33,409 nt of DNA, taken from Nocardiopsis prasina DSM 43845. GTDB taxonomy: Bacteria; Actinomycetota; Actinomycetes; Streptosporangiales; Streptosporangiaceae. The stretch is from positions 1-33,409 of the forward strand of contig NZ_ANAE01000181.1 in the NCBI RefSeq assembly GCF_000341265.1, in the 5' to 3' direction. The number at the start of each line of letters is the position of its first letter. Within the stretch, counting starts at the first letter, position 1. The notes beneath the pieces were generated by a model that worked only from the letters and a program-made list of their open reading frames with translations, was not told where the DNA came from and made no database searches. This document shows, in pieces, positions 29,821 through 33,409 of this stretch. The translations under genes and the position numbers were made by a program.

Positions 29821-32153
29821 GGGTGGTCAGCTGGCTGGGTACCGACGCGCACGGTCTGGACCGACCGCCGGACCTCAAACTGTTTCTCCCCGCCGTCGCC
29901 GCCTGGCTGGCCGCGCTCGGCGCACTGGCCGTCCCACCATGGCTCGCGTGGTCGTTCGCGGGAGTGCTGGGTTTCGCAGCGCTGGCGGCACTCATGGTGC
30001 ACCACCACGTACTGGAGGCTCCGGCGTTGGCCCTGGTCGCCACGTTGGCCTGTGGCGCGACGGTGGCGGCGGTGGCGGGCGTCCACGTGCATCGGACCGC
30101 CTCCAGTGCCGCCACGGAGGCCACGGAACAGGGCGGTGAGGCGGCCTTCCGCGCGGTGGTCACCACCGATCCGCGTTCCAGGGCCGGCCTGCCGCGTCCG
30201 GGCCGAGCCGAGTGGGTGGTGCCCGCGCACACCGAGTGGGTTCGGGTGGACGGTGCGGAGCGGGTGTCGCGAGCCCCGGTGGTGGTACTGGCCTCCGGAC
30301 CGGGCTGGGAGGGGCTGCTGCCGGGCCAGAGCTTCGAGGCGCGCGGTTCCTTCCTGGCCTCGGACGACGACCAGCTCACCGCCGCCCTGGTACTCGTGCG
30401 GGGTCCTCCGGAGGCGGTGGGCGAACCCGGGAGGTTTCAGGCGTTCGCGGGTGAGGTCCGGTCGGGCCTGCGCGAGGCCTCCGCAGGTCTGTCCCAGCCC
30501 GAGCGGGGGCTCCTCCCGGCACTGATCGTCGGTGACGTGTCCGCGTTGCCGGAACGCACGGCCGAGGACTTCCGAGCCACCGGGATGACGCACCTGCTCA
30601 CCGTCAGCGGCGCCAACCTCGCGATCCTCACCGGGTTCGTTCTGGGGGTGGCCAGGTGGACACGCGCGCCCACCTGGTGCGCGGTGCTGGGCGGCGCCCT
30701 GATGATCTGGGTGTTCGTCCTGGTGTGCCGTCCCGAGCCGAGCGTGGTGCGGGCGGCGTTCATGGGGTCCCTGGGTCTGTTGGCGTTGGCCACCGGCAGA
30801 GCGCAGGCGGGGATGCGGGCTCTGTGCGCCACCGTGGTGGGGGTGCTGTTCGTCGCGCCCGGCCTGGCCGCGTCCTACGGGTTCGCGCTGTCTGTGCTGG
30901 CCACGGCGGGAATTCTGGTGCTCGTTCCCGGTTGGGCCCGGGCCTGGTCGGAACGCTGGCCCCGGCCGGTGGCCGAGGGCTTCGCGGTCGCGGTGGCCGC
31001 GCAGGTGGCGGTCGCGCCCGTGCTGGTGCTGCTGTCCGGCGAGGTGTCCTGGGTGGCGATCCCGGCCAACGTGCTGGCCGCGCCCGTGGTGGCGGTGGTG
31101 ACCGTGTCCGGATCGGCGCTGACCGCTCTGGCGTCGGTGTGGCCGGGCGGCGCCGCCTTCCTGGTGCCCCTGCCCGGGCTGGGTGTGTCCTGGATCGCCC
31201 TCGTGGCCGAGACCGGGGCGCGGGTCCCCTACGGCGCGCTGCCCTGGCGGTCGGACGTGGTGGGCGGCCTGTTGTTGGCCGTGGTGCTGCTGGTGTTCCT
31301 GCTGACCCGTGGCCTGACCCGGCGGGTGCTCGCCGCCGTGGCGGTGGCCGTGCTGGTCCTGGGGTTGGCCGCCCGCTGCGTGCCGGGAGGGTGGCCGCCT
31401 CCTGGATGGGCCCTGGTCGCCTGCGACGTGGGCCAGGGGGACGCGTTCGTGCTGTCCGCGGGGGGAGGGGAGGCTGTGGTCTTCGACACCGGGGACGACC
31501 CGGACCTGGTGGACGGCTGTCTGGACCGCCTGGGGATACGCGTGGTGCCGCTGCTGGTCCTCAGCCACGACCACGCCGATCACGTGGACGGCGCACCCGG
31601 CGTGCTGCGGCACCGGAGGGTTCCGGTGGCGCTGGCCCCGCCGGGGTTCGGTGAGGGCCCGGCGGGCCGTCTGTTGGCAGAGGAGGGGGTGGAACTGCAC
31701 GAGGCGCAGCGGGGGCAGCGGTTCCGGGTGGGTCCGTGGCTGCTGCGGGTGCTCTGGCCCAGGAGCGGGTTCGTGGGGTCGGTGAACGACACCTCGGTGG
31801 TCGTGCGGGCCGACGGCCCGCAGATGTCCGTGCTGCTCACCGGGGACATCGAGATGGAGGCCCAGAGCGCACTGCTGCGCGAGCCCGAAGCCGAGCTGTT
31901 GTCGGTGACGGTGCTGACCACGCCCCACCACGGCTCGAACACCCAGGTCCCCGCCTTCCTCACAGCCACGGAGGCGACGGTGGCGGTCACCTCCGCTGGC
32001 CGGGAGAACTCCTACGGCCACCCCACCCCGTTCACGGTGGGAGTGCTGGAGGGGATGGCGCAGGCGCACGCGCGCACCGACCTCGACGGTGACGTCGCCG
32101 TCCTGGGCGGACCGGTACGGGTGGCCACCCGTGGCCCGAGACCCGACCCGTAG
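29817..32153 (+). CDS. comEC: ComEC/Rec2-family DNA internalisation channel protein
   Basis: The 778-aa protein has an N-terminal membrane and DUF4131-type domain, a central competence domain with several helices (about 230-520, including MTHLLTVSGANLAIL), and a C-terminal metallo-beta-lactamase-like domain (about 535-775) with DVGQGDAFVL and SHDHADHVDG, whose HxHxDH (His584, His586, Asp588, His589) would bind metals. The family forms the pore for single-stranded DNA entry in competent bacteria; the beta-lactamase-like domain is thought to be a nuclease. The GTG start overlaps the comEA stop. Actinobacteria often carry comEA-comEC without proven natural competence, so the physiological role here is unknown. 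Confidence 0.95.
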   Translation: MRVVSWLGTDAHGLDRPPDLKLFLPAVAAWLAALGALAVPPWLAWSFAGVLGFAALAALMVHHHVLEAPALALVATLACGATVAAVAGVHVHRTASSAATEATEQGGEAAFRAVVTTDPRSRAGLPRPGRAEWVVPAHTEWVRVDGAERVSRAPVVVLASGPGWEGLLPGQSFEARGSFLASDDDQLTAALVLVRGPPEAVGEPGRFQAFAGEVRSGLREASAGLSQPERGLLPALIVGDVSALPERTAEDFRATGMTHLLTVSGANLAILTGFVLGVARWTRAPTWCAVLGGALMIWVFVLVCRPEPSVVRAAFMGSLGLLALATGRAQAGMRALCATVVGVLFVAPGLAASYGFALSVLATAGILVLVPGWARAWSERWPRPVAEGFAVAVAAQVAVAPVLVLLSGEVSWVAIPANVLAAPVVAVVTVSGSALTALASVWPGGAAFLVPLPGLGVSWIALVAETGARVPYGALPWRSDVVGGLLLAVVLLVFLLTRGLTRRVLAAVAVAVLVLGLAARCVPGGWPPPGWALVACDVGQGDAFVLSAGGGEAVVFDTGDDPDLVDGCLDRLGIRVVPLLVLSHDHADHVDGAPGVLRHRRVPVALAPPGFGEGPAGRLLAEEGVELHEAQRGQRFRVGPWLLRVLWPRSGFVGSVNDTSVVVRADGPQMSVLLTGDIEMEAQSALLREPEAELLSVTVLTTPHHGSNTQVPAFLTATEATVAVTSAGRENSYGHPTPFTVGVLEGMAQAHARTDLDGDVAVLGGPVRVATRGPRPDP

Positions 32154-32309
32154 GTAGCGCCGCCGCGAGGTGGGCGTCCGACTCGGCAAGGCACTGTCGC
32201 GGACACACGCCCCGGGAGCGAAGGCACGAACAGGGCCTGGGGGCGAGGAGGCAAGCAGCTATGGGCCATCGGGCACCGGTTGGTCGGTGGAGCGTGGCAT
32301 CCTCGTTGT

Positions 32310-33272
32310 ATGCCTGCACCCGCCCTCATCACGCTCATCGTCGGCGACGAGGAGCTCCTCGTCGACCGGGCCGTGGCCGCTGTCGTCGCCTCGGCCCGCG
32401 CGGAAGACCCCGAGGTGGACGTCCACGACCTCGTGCCCGCCCAGGTGGGCCTGTCCACCCTGGTGGAGGTCACGTCGCCCTCGCTCTTCGGCGACCGCCG
32501 GGTGGTGGTGATCCGCTCCTCCCAGGACCTGGTCAAGGATCTGGCGGCGACCGTCACCGACTACCTCAAGGCGCCCGCCGACGACGTGTTCATGGTGCTC
32601 ACCCACGCGGGTGGCGCCAAGGGCAAGGCACTGCTCCAGGCCGCGGTGAAGGCCGGAGCCCAGCGGGTGGACTGCAAGGGTCCCACCAAGGGGCCCGAGC
32701 GGGTCGCCTTCGTCAAGAGCGAGTTCTCCTCCGCCGGACGGCAGATCACTCAGGACGCCGCGCAGGCGCTGGTGGACGCGGTCGGCACCGAGCTGCGTGA
32801 GATCGCCGCGGCCTGCACCCAGCTGATCGCGGACACCGAGGGCAGGGTGGACGCGGCGGCGGTGGCCAGGTACCACTCCGGCAAGGCGGAGGCCTCGGGA
32901 TTCACCGTCGCCGACCGTGCCGTGGAGGGTCGCCTGCCCGAGGCCCTGGAACAGCTGCGCTGGTCCCTCGCGGTGGGTACCGCCCCGGTGCTCATCAACA
33001 GCGCCCTGGCCGGTGCCGTGCGCGGGATCGCGGTGGCCGCCCAGCCTCCGCGCGGCATGAACGAGGCGGAGCTGGCCAAGCGGGCCAAGGTACCGCCGTG
33101 GAAGCTGCGTACCCTGCGTCAGCAGGCTCGTGGGTGGAACGCGGCCGGGGTGACCCGGGCGATGGCGGTGATCGCCGAGACCGACGCGCTCATCAAGGGT
33201 GCCGGACGCGATCCCGAGTACGCGCTGGAGCGCGCGGTGATCGAGATCGCCCGCGCCCGAGGCACCCGCTGA
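32310..33272 (+). CDS. holA: DNA polymerase III delta subunit
   Basis: Delta is the wrench subunit of the clamp loader and opens the beta sliding clamp. The 320-aa product begins MPAPALITLIVGDEELLVDRAV, the typical start of actinobacterial delta, and shows SLFGDRRVVVIRSSQDL and the C-terminal helical collar (EALEQLRWSLAVG... and KLRTLRQQARGW). It lacks a functional Walker A, as usual for delta. The ATG at 32310 is used; an ATG at 32280 upstream adds residues not typical of the family. It follows comEC by 156 bases, the usual comEC-holA neighbourhood. Confidence 0.95.
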   Translation: MPAPALITLIVGDEELLVDRAVAAVVASARAEDPEVDVHDLVPAQVGLSTLVEVTSPSLFGDRRVVVIRSSQDLVKDLAATVTDYLKAPADDVFMVLTHAGGAKGKALLQAAVKAGAQRVDCKGPTKGPERVAFVKSEFSSAGRQITQDAAQALVDAVGTELREIAAACTQLIADTEGRVDAAAVARYHSGKAEASGFTVADRAVEGRLPEALEQLRWSLAVGTAPVLINSALAGAVRGIAVAAQPPRGMNEAELAKRAKVPPWKLRTLRQQARGWNAAGVTRAMAVIAETDALIKGAGRDPEYALERAVIEIARARGTR

Positions 33273-33409
33273 ACGGAACCGCAAGCCTCGGCAGCGATCA
33301 CTGAACCCTGACCAGGGACGCGGGGGGCGCCCACGAACCCGGCACCGGTGTCCGATGCTCGACGCGCTCCCCGGGTGACCTCAGTGGATGGGGCGGCCGG
33401 CCCCCCCCC

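Noticed and set aside
28857-32189. An 1110-codon open frame on the minus strand opposite comEA-comEC
   Set aside because: It is antisense to two well-supported genes, its product is His/Arg/Gln/Pro-rich without family resemblance, and long antisense frames are expected opposite 70% G/C genes.
33401-33409. A run of nine C residues at the window end
   Set aside because: It may be a contig-end or sequencing artefact, and nothing follows to interpret. The stretch 33273-33409 shows no gene that can be supported.
1-33409. tRNA, rRNA or known riboswitches
   Set aside because: No cloverleaf with conserved T-loop, no rRNA segment and no recognisable aptamer core was found by reading both strands; small RNAs cannot be excluded without a covariance-model search.

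Overview
The window is a high-GC (visibly about 70%) actinobacterial chromosome segment. The gene set, the strong third-codon-position G/C bias, the GTG/TTG starts and the neighbour order fit a Streptosporangiales-type organism, most plausibly Nocardiopsis or a close relative. That placement is inference from gene content, not from a marker gene. There are no rRNA or tRNA genes, no CRISPR array, and no transposase.

Layout. (1) 1-1114: the first codons of a leftward gene and a divergent IclR regulator. (2) 1183-11871, mostly leftward: a conserved actinobacterial housekeeping block read in the order hrcA, dnaJ, rsmE, HIT-family gene, phoH, ybeY, corC-like gene, degenerate cytidine-deaminase-fold gene, era. 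Several stops and starts overlap (GTGA or ATGA). A rightward SigE-family sigma factor and a putative membrane partner (7531-8837) sit inside this block. phoH carries a 360-residue intein. hrcA has a CIRCE operator over its promoter. (3) 12050-15062, rightward: a DUF3097 gene and two adjacent DUF4870 membrane-protein genes with long, different low-complexity N-terminal tails. (4) 15126-16358: hemW, leftward. (5) 16436-23896: a maltose/maltodextrin locus. It has a MalR-type LacI regulator divergent from a GH13 alpha-glucosidase, a decayed malE-like pseudogene, then malE-malF-malG without an ATPase gene. Matching CTTGCAG-type repeats lie in both regulatory regions. (6) 24036-25877: lepA, leftward. 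(7) 26149-33272, rightward: a membrane-anchored protein of unknown function, rpsT (S20), comEA, comEC and holA. Two perfect DnaA boxes lie upstream of comEA.

How they work together. The leftward block joins heat-shock control (HrcA/DnaJ) with ribosome maturation (RsmE, YbeY, Era) and PhoH. The mal locus would import maltodextrins (MalEFG, probably powered by an MsiK-type ATPase encoded elsewhere) and hydrolyse them in the cytoplasm under MalR control. comEA-comEC encode a DNA-uptake type channel, next to the DNA polymerase III delta subunit gene.

The most notable items are the PhoH intein, which shows the complete Trp-Cys-Thr signature of class 3 inteins and starts with Ala; the malE pseudogene; the E. 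coli-like long MalF with a P2-type loop; the DnaA boxes beside a probable leaderless comEA promoter; and a perfect 40-bp palindrome between iclR and era.
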